From Acidisphaera sp. S103 (lineage in GTDB: Bacteria; Pseudomonadota; Alphaproteobacteria; Acetobacterales; Acetobacteraceae): 40,969 nucleotides of DNA. The notes beneath the pieces are model-generated. The model did no database searches, was not told the origin of the DNA, and saw only the letters and a program-made list of their open reading frames with translations. The stretch spans positions 13,033 to 54,001 of the forward strand of contig NZ_LMUJ01000099.1 in the NCBI RefSeq assembly GCF_009765975.1, written 5' to 3'. The position numbers and the translations under genes were made by a program. Numbering within the stretch: the stretch's first letter is position 1; every line of letters starts with the position of its first letter. Positions 32,203-39,578 of the stretch are shown one piece after another.

Positions 32203-33027
32203 TCAATGGCGCATCAGCACAGGGAGGTCGGCGTGAGTCAGCATGTGGCGGGTCACGCCGCCTAGCAACAGGCTCCGGATCGGGTGACGGGCGAACGCTC
32301 CGACGACCAGCATGTCGGAGCCCAGCGCGTGGGCCTTGGTGAGCAACACCTCGCCGAACACCCTGTCGCCGGTCACCGGCAGCACATGCAGATCGGCTTT
32401 GATGCCGTGCTCCTCAAGGATCTCAGGCAGTCGCGGCTGCGGCGCGCCATTCCGCACCCCCGCCAGGACGTCGATGTGTTCCGCGCCTTGAAGGCAGCGC
32501 AAGGCGGCCAGCATGGCTTTCAACGTGCGGCTGTCCTGCCGCCAGGCAATGGCCACGCGCTTGCCGAATGATGTCGGCGGACGGTCTGGCGGCACCATCA
32601 GGATCGGCCGATCGGTCTCGAACAGTGCCGCGTGGATCGCCTGCCTCTCAGTTTCCGACGTGTGCTGCCATGGGCGTTTCAGCACGATAAAATCGGCCCG
32701 GCGTCCCCATTCGCTGACGACCTTGTCGGCGCGGTCCTCCACATCGTGCCATGTGGTGACGACCGTCTGCGGTGTCACCGTAACAGCCCAGGCATCGAAG
32801 ATGCCCTTCAGGCGATCGGCCCGCTGCCGCTCTTCCGTTCGGATGCGGCGTTCAGCCTTCTCACTCAGGATTTCCTCTGTTCGTATCACCGTCTCGATGG
32901 GGGGAAGGCGGATCGCGAGCCCATTGATCCGAACGGCGCCAGTGAGTTGCGCGAGACATCCAGCAGCGGCCAACACGCGGGAGGCCACGTCTGGAAGTTC
33001 CACCACGGCGAGGATCACGTTCGGCAT
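32203..33027 (-). CDS. Universal stress protein with two UspA domains (paralogue)
   Basis: A 274-residue tandem-UspA protein, first of the duplicated pair. The N-terminal domain starts NVILAVVELPDVASRVLAAAG and the C-terminal FGKRVAIAWRQDSRTLKAML. It ends LGSDMLVVGAFARHPIRSLL and LGGVTRHMLTHADLPVLMRH. The N-terminal half has diverged much more from the paralogue than the C-terminal half. Upstream by 148 bases is the minus-strand antiporter gene, so antiporter and both stress genes may form one operon. Confidence 0.9.
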   Translation of the reverse strand: MPNVILAVVELPDVASRVLAAAGCLAQLTGAVRINGLAIRLPPIETVIRTEEILSEKAERRIRTEERQRADRLKGIFDAWAVTVTPQTVVTTWHDVEDRADKVVSEWGRRADFIVLKRPWQHTSETERQAIHAALFETDRPILMVPPDRPPTSFGKRVAIAWRQDSRTLKAMLAALRCLQGAEHIDVLAGVRNGAPQPRLPEILEEHGIKADLHVLPVTGDRVFGEVLLTKAHALGSDMLVVGAFARHPIRSLLLGGVTRHMLTHADLPVLMRH

Positions 33028-33175
33028 GATCGTTGCAGCCTACAGTCGCTCTGCGGAGGCCGGAGATTAGTCCTGTCTTCGTCGCAGAGCCAGAAGCGTG
33101 TGTCTGTGCAACAGCCGTTCTCATGTTTGTGAGCCGCAACGTGCTCAGATCGTGCACCGAGACCCACCCACATCG

Positions 33176-34366
33176 TCATCCGCCGCGCGCCGCAATCGGC
33201 GTGGAAGCTTCTTCTCCGGCGACCGTCACCGCCACGGTCTCCTCGATCGGCTTGTATTGGGGCTGGAACCAGCGTTGCGCGATCAGTGTCGGGACCACCG
33301 CACTGCCGATAATCGCGGTGACAAGGATCGTATACTGGCGCTGATCGATGATATGGTTCGTCAGCCCGAACAGCGCCGAGATACTTCCAAACGTCAGGCC
33401 CGTGGACATCAGCAACGTGGTGTACATCCCATCTCGTGGTTCGAAGCGGAAAATCCGGGTCAACGGCAAGATCCCCGCGAATTTCGTCATCATCTTGATT
33501 GCGAGATAGATCAGGATGAGGCCCGCTGAGGCTATGACCGCGTGCGCCTCGACCAGCGAGCCCGCCTTCAGGAAGTAGAACGGTGTCAAAATGGTGAAGG
33601 CCACGATCCGCATGCGGTTCGGCAATTCGCGGTCCTTCAGGAAGGTTGGCGCAAGGACCATACCGACAAGATACGCGGGCAGTACCGCTTCGCTTCCCGC
33701 GACACTGGCCAGACCGCCAAGGAAGAGCAGAACCAAAGTCACGAACTTCGTCTGCGGCTCGCTGACCCGGTCCCCAAGTGCTTCGAGCAGGCGCGGTGCG
33801 AACCTGCTGAGCAGCCAAAGCACGACTGCCGTCGCCACGGTAAACAGGCCCAGCCAGACATCGAAGCGGGCAAACACAAAGCCCAAGGCCAGCACGGTTC
33901 CAAGATCATTCACGAAGCAGGCGGCAAGGATGATCTTCCCGAGTTCCGTCCGGTTGAAGCCGGTCTCGACCATGACCGCGTAGACGACCGCGACCGAGGT
34001 GGTGGACAGTGAAATTCCGGCTATCTGTGCCTGTGGCCAGGGCCAGCCAATCCCGTAACGGGCAAACAGCAACACGCCGACGTAAGGTGCCAGGAAACCG
34101 ACGACACCAATACTCATGCTTGACCAGAAATGTTTGCGCACGACCTGCGGATCGATCTCGGCGCCGGCCAGGAATGTCAGCAGGATCGCGCCGAAACCGG
34201 CGAGAAAGTTGACCCAGGGCGCAAGCGGCAGGCCGATGATGTTCCCCGCGATGGCGCCCACGACGATCTCGGTCAGTGCGACCGAGATGGCGACCCAAAC
34301 CGATAGGACAGACGCAATCAGTGCGAGGCCGATCCAAAGGGCGGACGCGAGCCAGATGTTGTCCAT
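33176..34366 (-). CDS. CPA2-type cation:proton antiporter without RCK domain
   Basis: A 396-residue membrane antiporter of about 12-13 segments. The N-terminal helix is LASALWIGLALIASVLSVWV. Family motifs follow: GLPLAPWVNFLAGFGAILLTFLAGAEIDP, ISLSTTSVAVVYAVMVE, and FVNDLGTVLALGFVF with the ND pair in the ion pathway. Unlike the Kef gene in the window, it has no TrkA-N domain and ends with a short polar tail. ATG 34366 with GGAGG (34376-34372) fits the start. The frame continues upstream to 34444, through the structured leader, and is not coding there. Probably a Na+/H+ or K+/H+ antiporter; the leader suggests response to monovalent ions. Confidence 0.9.
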   Translation of the reverse strand: MDNIWLASALWIGLALIASVLSVWVAISVALTEIVVGAIAGNIIGLPLAPWVNFLAGFGAILLTFLAGAEIDPQVVRKHFWSSMSIGVVGFLAPYVGVLLFARYGIGWPWPQAQIAGISLSTTSVAVVYAVMVETGFNRTELGKIILAACFVNDLGTVLALGFVFARFDVWLGLFTVATAVVLWLLSRFAPRLLEALGDRVSEPQTKFVTLVLLFLGGLASVAGSEAVLPAYLVGMVLAPTFLKDRELPNRMRIVAFTILTPFYFLKAGSLVEAHAVIASAGLILIYLAIKMMTKFAGILPLTRIFRFEPRDGMYTTLLMSTGLTFGSISALFGLTNHIIDQRQYTILVTAIIGSAVVPTLIAQRWFQPQYKPIEETVAVTVAGEEASTPIAARGG

Positions 34367-34530
34367 GATGTCCTCCATGTCGTGCCACGCCGGAGCGTGG
34401 AGGTTCGATGACACGCGATGGAGGTGTGCAGGACCCCACCGCATCGTGTGCGGTAGGGGTCATCAGCCCTCGGTAAGGGCGGTTTCGGGGAACCCCATCC
34501 CCTTGGCAGACCTCGTTAGCGTAGAGATCA
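34365..34530 (-). promoter_or_regulatory. Structured RNA leader of the antiporter, candidate nhaA-I (Li+/Na+) riboswitch
   Basis: On the minus strand the leader has stem AGGGG (34503-34499)/CCCCT (34459-34455), a hairpin GCCCT-TACCG-AGGGC, and the segment GGGCTGATGACCCCTAC. Alternatively GACCCC (34461-34456) plus ACCGCA (34454-34449) pair with TGCGGT (34443-34438) and GGGGTC (34437-34432), a 12-bp hairpin with one bulge. The two folds exclude each other. Further down, CCTCCA (34403-34398) can pair with TGGAGG (34377-34372), which is the ribosome binding site, competing with hairpin CCACGC/GCGTGG. GGGGTTCCCCGAAACCGCCC and CTGATGACCCCTAC resemble what I recall of the nhaA-I motif, which precedes cation antiporter genes; the class needs a covariance search. 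Confidence 0.62.
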
Positions 34531-34610
34531 CGGCCGCGCATTTCAATGTTTACGTTTATCCGGCGGCAATGTTGCCGGGTTCGGGGTGACGGTAGGTCTG
34601 TGTCACGGAC

Positions 34611-34639
34611 TTGACATCCCCGCGTTCCCGCCGAATGTG
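34611..34639 (+). promoter_or_regulatory. Candidate promoter of the ThiO-like gene
   Basis: TTGACA at 34611-34616 is a perfect -35 box. The -10 seventeen bases later is weak (AATGTG at 34634-34639). It lies directly before the TPP riboswitch. Confidence 0.4.
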
Positions 34640-34723
34640 ACACCCACACCGGGGTGCCCTCGCAGTGAGGGCTGAGATCACACCCGTGAACCTGCTCTGG
34701 GTCATGCCAGCGAAGGGAGTTGT
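34637..34723 (+). promoter_or_regulatory. TPP (THI-box) riboswitch
   Basis: Has the conserved TPP-riboswitch order: ACCGGGGTGCC at 34648-34658, the GCTGAGATCACACCCG block with CTGAGA at 34672-34677, GAACCTG, CTGGGTCATGCCAGCG and the 3' AAGGGAG. The P1 stem can form between GACACCC (34639-34645) and GGGAG-TTGTC (34715-34724). GGGAG (34715-34719) is also the ribosome binding site of the gene starting at 34725, so TPP binding would hide it. No terminator is seen, which suggests translational control. Confidence 0.9.
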
Positions 34724-34724
34724 C

Positions 34725-35849
34725 ATGCGCATCGTCATTATCGGGGCCGGCGTGCTGGGGGCCAGCGCGGCGTTCCACCTGACCCGGGCAGGGGCTGCCG
34801 TCACGGTCGTGGACGCGCATCTGGATGGGCGGGCGACCGCGGCCGGTGCCGGCATCATCTGTCCCTGGGTATCCGGCGTGGAGGACCCCGTATTCTACCG
34901 CCTGTATGCCGGTGGTGGCGAATACTACCCCGACCTGATCGCGGCACTGGCGGAAGCCGGAGAGACCGACCTGGGCTACCGCCGAACCGGGGCAATGCTG
35001 GTCTCCGGCGACCCGCACGAACTGGCCTGGATGGAGCGTTCGGCCCGCCAACGCCATGCGCCGGCGATGGACCAGGTCTCGCGCCTGTCCCCGGCCGAGG
35101 CGCAGGCCCTGTTCCCGCCGCTGCGGCCGAACCTGGGTGGCGTCCACGTCGCCGGCGGCGCCCGGGTCGACGGGCGCCGCCTGGCGGCAGCACTGCTGCG
35201 GGCCGCCCGAACCCCCGTTATGCAAGGCCTCGCGACGCTCGCTGTCGAAGCCAACCGCATCGTCGGCGTGGACATAGGGGACGAACGCATCCCCGCCGAT
35301 CGGGTGATCGTCACCGCCGGCGCCTGGGCCGATCCTGTGCTGCGGCCGCTGGGTCTCGGCCTGCCGGTGCAGCCGCAACGCGGCCAGATCATGCATCTGC
35401 GGCTGGAAGGCGTGGAGACGCAGGACTGGCCGGTCATCCTGCCGCCGGGCAGCCACTACATCGTGCCGTTCGACAACGGCCGGATTGTCGCCGGAGCCAC
35501 GCGGGAAACCGCCGCCGGCTTCGACTACCGGGTCACCGCCGCCGGGCAGGCGGAGGTGCTGTCCGAGGCACTCCGGATCGCACCCGGCCTGGCTGAGGCA
35601 ACGATGATCGAAACCCGGGTAGGCTTCCGTCCCGTTGGCGCCGAGACAAGGCCCTTACTGGGATGGGTGCGGGGCGTGGCGGGCCTTGCGGTTGGCAACG
35701 GCCTGGGCGCGGCCGGCCTGACGATCGGCCCCTTTGCCGGCCGGCTGCTGGCGGATTTGGTGACCGGCCAGCCCGGATTGATCGATCTGGCCCCGTTCGA
35801 CCCGATGCGGCGCATGCGATCGCCGGTCGAGGCGGTGGCGTTGCGGTAG
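34725..35849 (+). CDS. FAD-dependent oxidoreductase, ThiO-like (glycine oxidase/DAO family)
   Basis: A 374-residue D-amino-acid-oxidase-fold flavoprotein. The N-terminal GAGVLG is at 7-12. AGAGIICPWVSG and the Arg-containing RGQIMHLRLEG follow, and the C-terminal GFRPVGAETRPLLGWVRGV and GNGLGAAGLTIGPFAGRLLADL form the FAD face. In thiamine synthesis ThiO makes dehydroglycine from glycine for the thiazole ring; the TPP riboswitch just upstream points to this pathway. ThiS, ThiG and ThiE genes, the usual neighbours, are missing: a repeat and hisG follow. The sequence also resembles DadA-type D-amino-acid dehydrogenases, so the reaction is not certain. ATG 34725 follows GGGAG by five bases. Confidence 0.83.
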   Translation: MRIVIIGAGVLGASAAFHLTRAGAAVTVVDAHLDGRATAAGAGIICPWVSGVEDPVFYRLYAGGGEYYPDLIAALAEAGETDLGYRRTGAMLVSGDPHELAWMERSARQRHAPAMDQVSRLSPAEAQALFPPLRPNLGGVHVAGGARVDGRRLAAALLRAARTPVMQGLATLAVEANRIVGVDIGDERIPADRVIVTAGAWADPVLRPLGLGLPVQPQRGQIMHLRLEGVETQDWPVILPPGSHYIVPFDNGRIVAGATRETAAGFDYRVTAAGQAEVLSEALRIAPGLAEATMIETRVGFRPVGAETRPLLGWVRGVAGLAVGNGLGAAGLTIGPFAGRLLADLVTGQPGLIDLAPFDPMRRMRSPVEAVALR

Positions 35850-35909
35850 AGGGCCGATCCCGACGCTTGGTTCCCAAGCGTCGGGTGAATCGGCCCACCC
35901 AATCAATGC

Positions 35910-35960
35910 TAGTGGCCTGCTGACCCCGGAAATCCGTCGCATTTCGCGACGGAACCGCCG
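35910..35960 (+). repeat. CGTCGCA repeat family, copy 2
   Basis: TAGTGGCCTGCTGACC, then CCGTCGCATTTCGCGACGG (central hairpin CCGTCGC/GCGACGG). It matches the minus strand of 22104-22166 in its left half and hairpin; the right half has diverged. Confidence 0.7.
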
Positions 35961-35978
35961 AAACCCATCAACGCGAAC

Positions 35979-36683
35979 CTACCCCTCCAAAGCCGCCCGA
36001 AACCGAGCGATCCACGCCCCCACCGCCTCGGGCTGGGTCTTCAACGCCGTCCGGTTCACGATCAGCCGGCTGGTGACGTCGGCGATCACTTCCGTCTCCA
36101 CCAGCCCGTTCGCCTTCAGCGTCGACCCCGTCTGCACCAGGTCGACGATCACCCGGCACAGCCCCAGCCCCGGCGCCAACTCCATCGCCCCGTTCAGATG
36201 CACCACCTCGGCATGGATGCCCCGGCTGGCATAATGCCGCCGAGCGATATTGGGGTATTTCGAGGCCACCCGCACCTGCGACCACCGGGACGGGTCGTCG
36301 GTCCCCGCCGTCTCCGCGGGCTCCGCCACCGACACCCGGCACTTGCCGATCCCCAGGTCCAAAGGCGCGTAAACCTCGGGGTAGTCGAACTCCATCAGCA
36401 CGTCGGCGCCGCAGATTCCGATATGCGCGGCCCCGAACGCGACGAACGTGGCGACATCGAACGGCCGCACCCGCACCACATCCAGCAACGGATTATCCGT
36501 CGGAAACCGCAGGCGGCGGCTGTCCTCATCGGCATAATCCGGGGCAGGGACCACACCGGCGCGGGCCAGCAGGGCCCCGCATTCCGACAGGATGCGCCCC
36601 TTGGGCAGCGCCAGAATCAAAGGGGTCGTCACGTCCAACCTTGGGAAGGCCCCAAGGGACGCCGGTGAAAACGGGGCGGTCAT
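35979..36683 (-). CDS. hisG: ATP phosphoribosyltransferase, short form (HisG)
   Basis: First enzyme of histidine synthesis: condenses ATP and PRPP. At 234 residues it is the short form, which lacks the C-terminal regulatory domain and needs HisZ; hisZ is not in the window. Evidence: LILALPKGRILSECGALLARAG (residues 22-43), RVRPFDVATFVAFGAAHIGICGADVLME, LGLCRVIVDLVQTGSTLKANGL (PRPP-binding loop) and a C-terminal VIADVTSRLIVNR segment. The start could be the first Met or one a few residues inside. Upstream on the same strand is a small unknown gene. Confidence 0.93.
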   Translation of the reverse strand: MTAPFSPASLGAFPRLDVTTPLILALPKGRILSECGALLARAGVVPAPDYADEDSRRLRFPTDNPLLDVVRVRPFDVATFVAFGAAHIGICGADVLMEFDYPEVYAPLDLGIGKCRVSVAEPAETAGTDDPSRWSQVRVASKYPNIARRHYASRGIHAEVVHLNGAMELAPGLGLCRVIVDLVQTGSTLKANGLVETEVIADVTSRLIVNRTALKTQPEAVGAWIARFRAALEG

Positions 36684-36717
36684 GCAGGCTCCGGCTTACG
36701 GTGGCGGGCCGTTTACA

Positions 36718-37185
36718 TCACGAGGACGGCGACCGGAAGCCTGCCCCCGGTAACACTGCGTTGCGCCGTCGTCGAACCGGGTCATTGTCCAGCTCACGCC
36801 GCCAGACCTCGTGCGGCGATTCACCCGCCCCCAGCGGGCGAGACACAAAACGCGACAGCGCATCCCCCGCCAGCACGCGTTTGCCGCCAAACGCCACCGG
36901 TTCGCCGTCAGACGCCATTGGTTCGGGTTCTACCAACACAGATTCGGCCGGCTCCTCGTCCGGCCCAACGTCCGGTTCGGCACCACCCTCCGCGCCCGGT
37001 ATCGCCGGTTCGGTCTTGGTCAGCGCCAGCATGGCAAGCTGCATCTTGGCCAGCGCCACCGCATTGTTCCGCAGCCGCAGCGCCATCGTATCGCTTCGAT
37101 CCGCCCCCGCCGCTCGGTCGCAATTGTCCATGATGGCCCCGTGAAAGGCCATGATCTGTCGGGAAAAAGCATCTTGCAGGGACAT
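36718..37185 (-). CDS. Hypothetical protein upstream of hisG
   Basis: A 155-residue frame. Residues 1-55 look like a real helical domain (SLQDAFSRQIMAFHGAIMDN, then LRLRNNAVALAKMQLAMLALTK). Residues 58-100 are Glu/Pro-rich and disordered. The C-terminal part has RFVSRPLGAGESPHEVWRRELD. I recognise no family. There is no good ribosome binding site before the ATG at 37185. It lies 34 bases before hisG on the same strand and may be cotranscribed with it. Possibly lineage-specific. Confidence 0.5.
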   Translation of the reverse strand: MSLQDAFSRQIMAFHGAIMDNCDRAAGADRSDTMALRLRNNAVALAKMQLAMLALTKTEPAIPGAEGGAEPDVGPDEEPAESVLVEPEPMASDGEPVAFGGKRVLAGDALSRFVSRPLGAGESPHEVWRRELDNDPVRRRRNAVLPGAGFRSPSS

Positions 37186-37280
37186 AAGCGCGTCCGGCGT
37201 GGTTTCGAGGGATAAAGGAATTTATAGGAAAATAGTCAAGGTCGCCTCCCACGAATAATCCACCGATCCCCAGAAACGAT

Positions 37281-37330
37281 CGCTCCATCTCCGCGTCCTC
37301 GGTGGTCCTCATTCTGCCTCTGTGTTAAAA
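37281..37330 (-). repeat. Possible ACACAGAGG-type repeat
   Basis: On the minus strand: TTTTAACACAGAGGCAGAAT followed by GAGGACCACCGAGGACGCGG and AGATGGAG. Such alternating CAGAGG/GAGGAC runs recur in intergenic regions of many bacterial genomes. Only one copy is seen here, so the call rests on recollection. Confidence 0.4.
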
Positions 37331-37429
37331 AGCGGTGCGTGGGCGCGACACGTCCTCGACGGTTAACCGCCAACAGCCGTTTGGCCCAAAACCGGACCAC
37401 ACCCGGGGCAGCAGGAGGGACGAAAAACG

Positions 37430-38497
37430 GTGTCCATAGCGATTGTAACGGGTTCAGGCGGCCTCGTCGGGTCGGAAACGACCAGATTGTTTCTCGAAAG
37501 GGGCCTGGACGTCGTCGGCATCGACAACGACATGCGCGGCACCTTCTTCGGCCCCGAGGCCAGCACAAGCTGGCAGGTCGACCTCCTCGCCACCCAACCA
37601 GGCTACACCCACCAGAACGCCGACATCCGCGACGCCCAGGCCATCACCAATATCTTCGCCCGCTACGGTCGAGACATCGAAGCCGTCATCCACTGCGCGG
37701 CACAACCCTCACACGACTGGGCGGTCAAGGACCCCGTCGCCGACTTCACCATCAACGCCAACGGCACCCAGACCCTGCTGGAGGCCACCCGCCAACACGC
37801 CCCCGACGCCGCCTTCATCTTCGTCAGCACCAACAAAGTCTACGGCGACCGCCCCAACCACCTGCCCCTGATCGAGCAGGAAACGCGCTACGAACTAGCC
37901 CCCGACCACCAATGGGCCGAACGCGGCTTCCCCGAGGACATGCCCATCGACGCCTGCCTGCACAGCCTGTTCGGAGCCTCCAAGGTGGCCGCCGACGTGC
38001 TGGTGCAGGAATACGGCCGTTACTTCGGCATGCGCACCGCCTGTTTCCGCGGCGGCTGCCTGACCGGCCCCGGCCACTCCGGCGCCCAACTGCACGGTTT
38101 CCTCGCCTACCTGATGCGCTGCGCCGTCACCGGCCGCCCCTACACGGTGTTCGGCTACAAGGGCAAACAGGTGCGCGACAACATCCATGTCCGCGATGTC
38201 GCCAACGCATTCTGGCACGTCTTCCAGCGCCCCACCCCAGGCGCCGTCTACAATCTAGGCGGCGGCCGCCATTCCAACTGCTCGATGCTCGAAGCCATCG
38301 CCATGGCGGAATCCCTAACCGGCCGCCCCATGAACACCAGCTACGCCGAGGACAACCGCATCGGCGACCACATCTGGTGGATCAGCGACGTCAGCAAATT
38401 CCAAGCCGCCTATCCGGAGTGGCACTACCAATACGACATCAAGACCCTGATGGAGGACATCCACGAAGGCGTCACCGCCCGCATGGAAACCACCTGA
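37430..38497 (+). CDS. NAD-dependent epimerase/dehydratase, CDP-paratose 2-epimerase-like
   Basis: A 355-residue extended-SDR nucleotide-sugar enzyme. The cofactor motif TGSGGLVGS is near the N terminus (7-15) and [18 protein letters not shown] follows, as in tyvelose/paratose epimerases. [13 protein letters not shown] and [10 protein letters not shown] supply the next motifs. The catalytic YxxxK position reads LFGASK: Phe181 instead of Tyr, Lys185 present. [22 protein letters not shown] and [15 protein letters not shown] complete the family pattern. It is the first of three genes with gaps of 4 and 6 bases. The usual Tyr is missing, so either another residue does its job or the reaction differs. 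GTG start, with GGAGGG about 11 bases before it. Confidence 0.86.
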   Translation: MSIAIVTGSGGLVGSETTRLFLERGLDVVGIDNDMRGTFFGPEASTSWQVDLLATQPGYTHQNADIRDAQAITNIFARYGRDIEAVIHCAAQPSHDWAVKDPVADFTINANGTQTLLEATRQHAPDAAFIFVSTNKVYGDRPNHLPLIEQETRYELAPDHQWAERGFPEDMPIDACLHSLFGASKVAADVLVQEYGRYFGMRTACFRGGCLTGPGHSGAQLHGFLAYLMRCAVTGRPYTVFGYKGKQVRDNIHVRDVANAFWHVFQRPTPGAVYNLGGGRHSNCSMLEAIAMAESLTGRPMNTSYAEDNRIGDHIWWISDVSKFQAAYPEWHYQYDIKTLMEDIHEGVTARMETT

Positions 38498-38501
38498 CCC
38501 G

Positions 38502-39572
38502 ATGGCGGACTACCGCAAAATCCTGGTCACCGGTGGCGCCGGCTTCGTCGGCTCCAACCTGGCGCTGAACTGGAAGCGCCACACCCCGAACACCGAAATC
38601 ATCGCGCTCGACAACCTGAAACGCCGAGGCAGCGAACTCGCTTTGCCACGTCTGCGCGCCGGCGGCGTCACCTTCCACCACGGCGACGTCCGGTCACCCG
38701 AGGACCTGGACGCAATCGGCCCCGTCGACCTGATGATCGAGTGCTCCGCCGAACCCAGCGTCCACGCCGGCTACGGCCAAAGCCCCGCCTACTTGGTGAA
38801 CACCAACCTGACCGGCCTGATCAACTGCCTGGACCACCTGCGCCGCACCGGCGGCGACCTGGTCTTCCTGTCCAGCAGCCGCGTCTACCCCATCGCCGCC
38901 CTACGCGCCCTGAAGCTGCACCAACAGCAAGATCGCCTCACACTCACCGAGGACGGCCAAGGCTGGTCAGCCGCCGGCATCGCCGAAACCTTCCCGCTCA
39001 CCGGCGCCCGCTCGCTCTACGGCGCCACCAAGCTCGCCGCCGAACTGCTGATCGAAGAATACCGCGCGATGTACGGCCTCAAAGCGGTCATCAACCGCTG
39101 CGGCGTGCTCGCCGGCCCCTGGCAGATGGGCAAGGTCGACCAGGGTTTCGTCGTCCTCTGGATGGCGAGGCACCTGTTCGGCGGGCCACTGTCCTACAGC
39201 GGCTTCGGCGGCCAAGGCATCCAGGTCCGAGACATCCTGCATGTCGACGACCTGTTCGACCTGCTGCGCCTCCAGACCACCAACTGGCCCGCCATGGACG
39301 GCGCCACCTTCAACGTCGGCGGCGGCCAAGCCGTCAGCGTCTCCCTGCGAGAACTCACCCGCCACTGCGCCGCCCTGACCGGCCGCGCCCTCGACATCGG
39401 CCAGGACCCCGAGACCCGCCCCGCCGACATCCCCTGGTATGTCAGCGACAGCCGAACCATCACCCAGGCCACCGGCTGGCGGCCAACCCGGGACGTCGCC
39501 ACCATCCTGACCGACATCCACCGCTGGCTGGTAGCCGAACGCACCCAACTCGAACCCATCCTGAGGGCCTGA
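38502..39572 (+). CDS. NAD-dependent epimerase/dehydratase, nucleotide-sugar type
   Basis: A 356-residue extended SDR. The cofactor motif VTGGAGFVGSN is at 9-19, with LDNLKRRGSELAL then IECSAEPSVHAGYGQSPAYL. The Ser motif FLSSSRVYP and the YxxxK motif LYGATKLAAELLIEEYRAMYG are intact. FGGQGIQVRDILHVDDLFDL and FNVGGGQAVSVSLREL complete it. It is related to, but clearly different from, the preceding epimerase, and to dTDP-glucose 4,6-dehydratases and CDP-paratose epimerases. It is likely to act on the same or a linked nucleotide sugar as its neighbour, for surface polysaccharide (inference). Confidence 0.88.
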   Translation: MADYRKILVTGGAGFVGSNLALNWKRHTPNTEIIALDNLKRRGSELALPRLRAGGVTFHHGDVRSPEDLDAIGPVDLMIECSAEPSVHAGYGQSPAYLVNTNLTGLINCLDHLRRTGGDLVFLSSSRVYPIAALRALKLHQQQDRLTLTEDGQGWSAAGIAETFPLTGARSLYGATKLAAELLIEEYRAMYGLKAVINRCGVLAGPWQMGKVDQGFVVLWMARHLFGGPLSYSGFGGQGIQVRDILHVDDLFDLLRLQTTNWPAMDGATFNVGGGQAVSVSLRELTRHCAALTGRALDIGQDPETRPADIPWYVSDSRTITQATGWRPTRDVATILTDIHRWLVAERTQLEPILRA

Positions 39573-39578
39573 CCCGGC

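Noticed and set aside
34367..34444. N-terminal extension of the minus-strand antiporter
   Set aside because: The sequence is structured leader RNA and encodes atypical residues; GGAGG precedes the ATG at 34366.
34665..34724. N-terminal extension of the ThiO-like protein from an upstream ATG
   Set aside because: Those bases are the TPP riboswitch; GGGAG supports the ATG at 34725.
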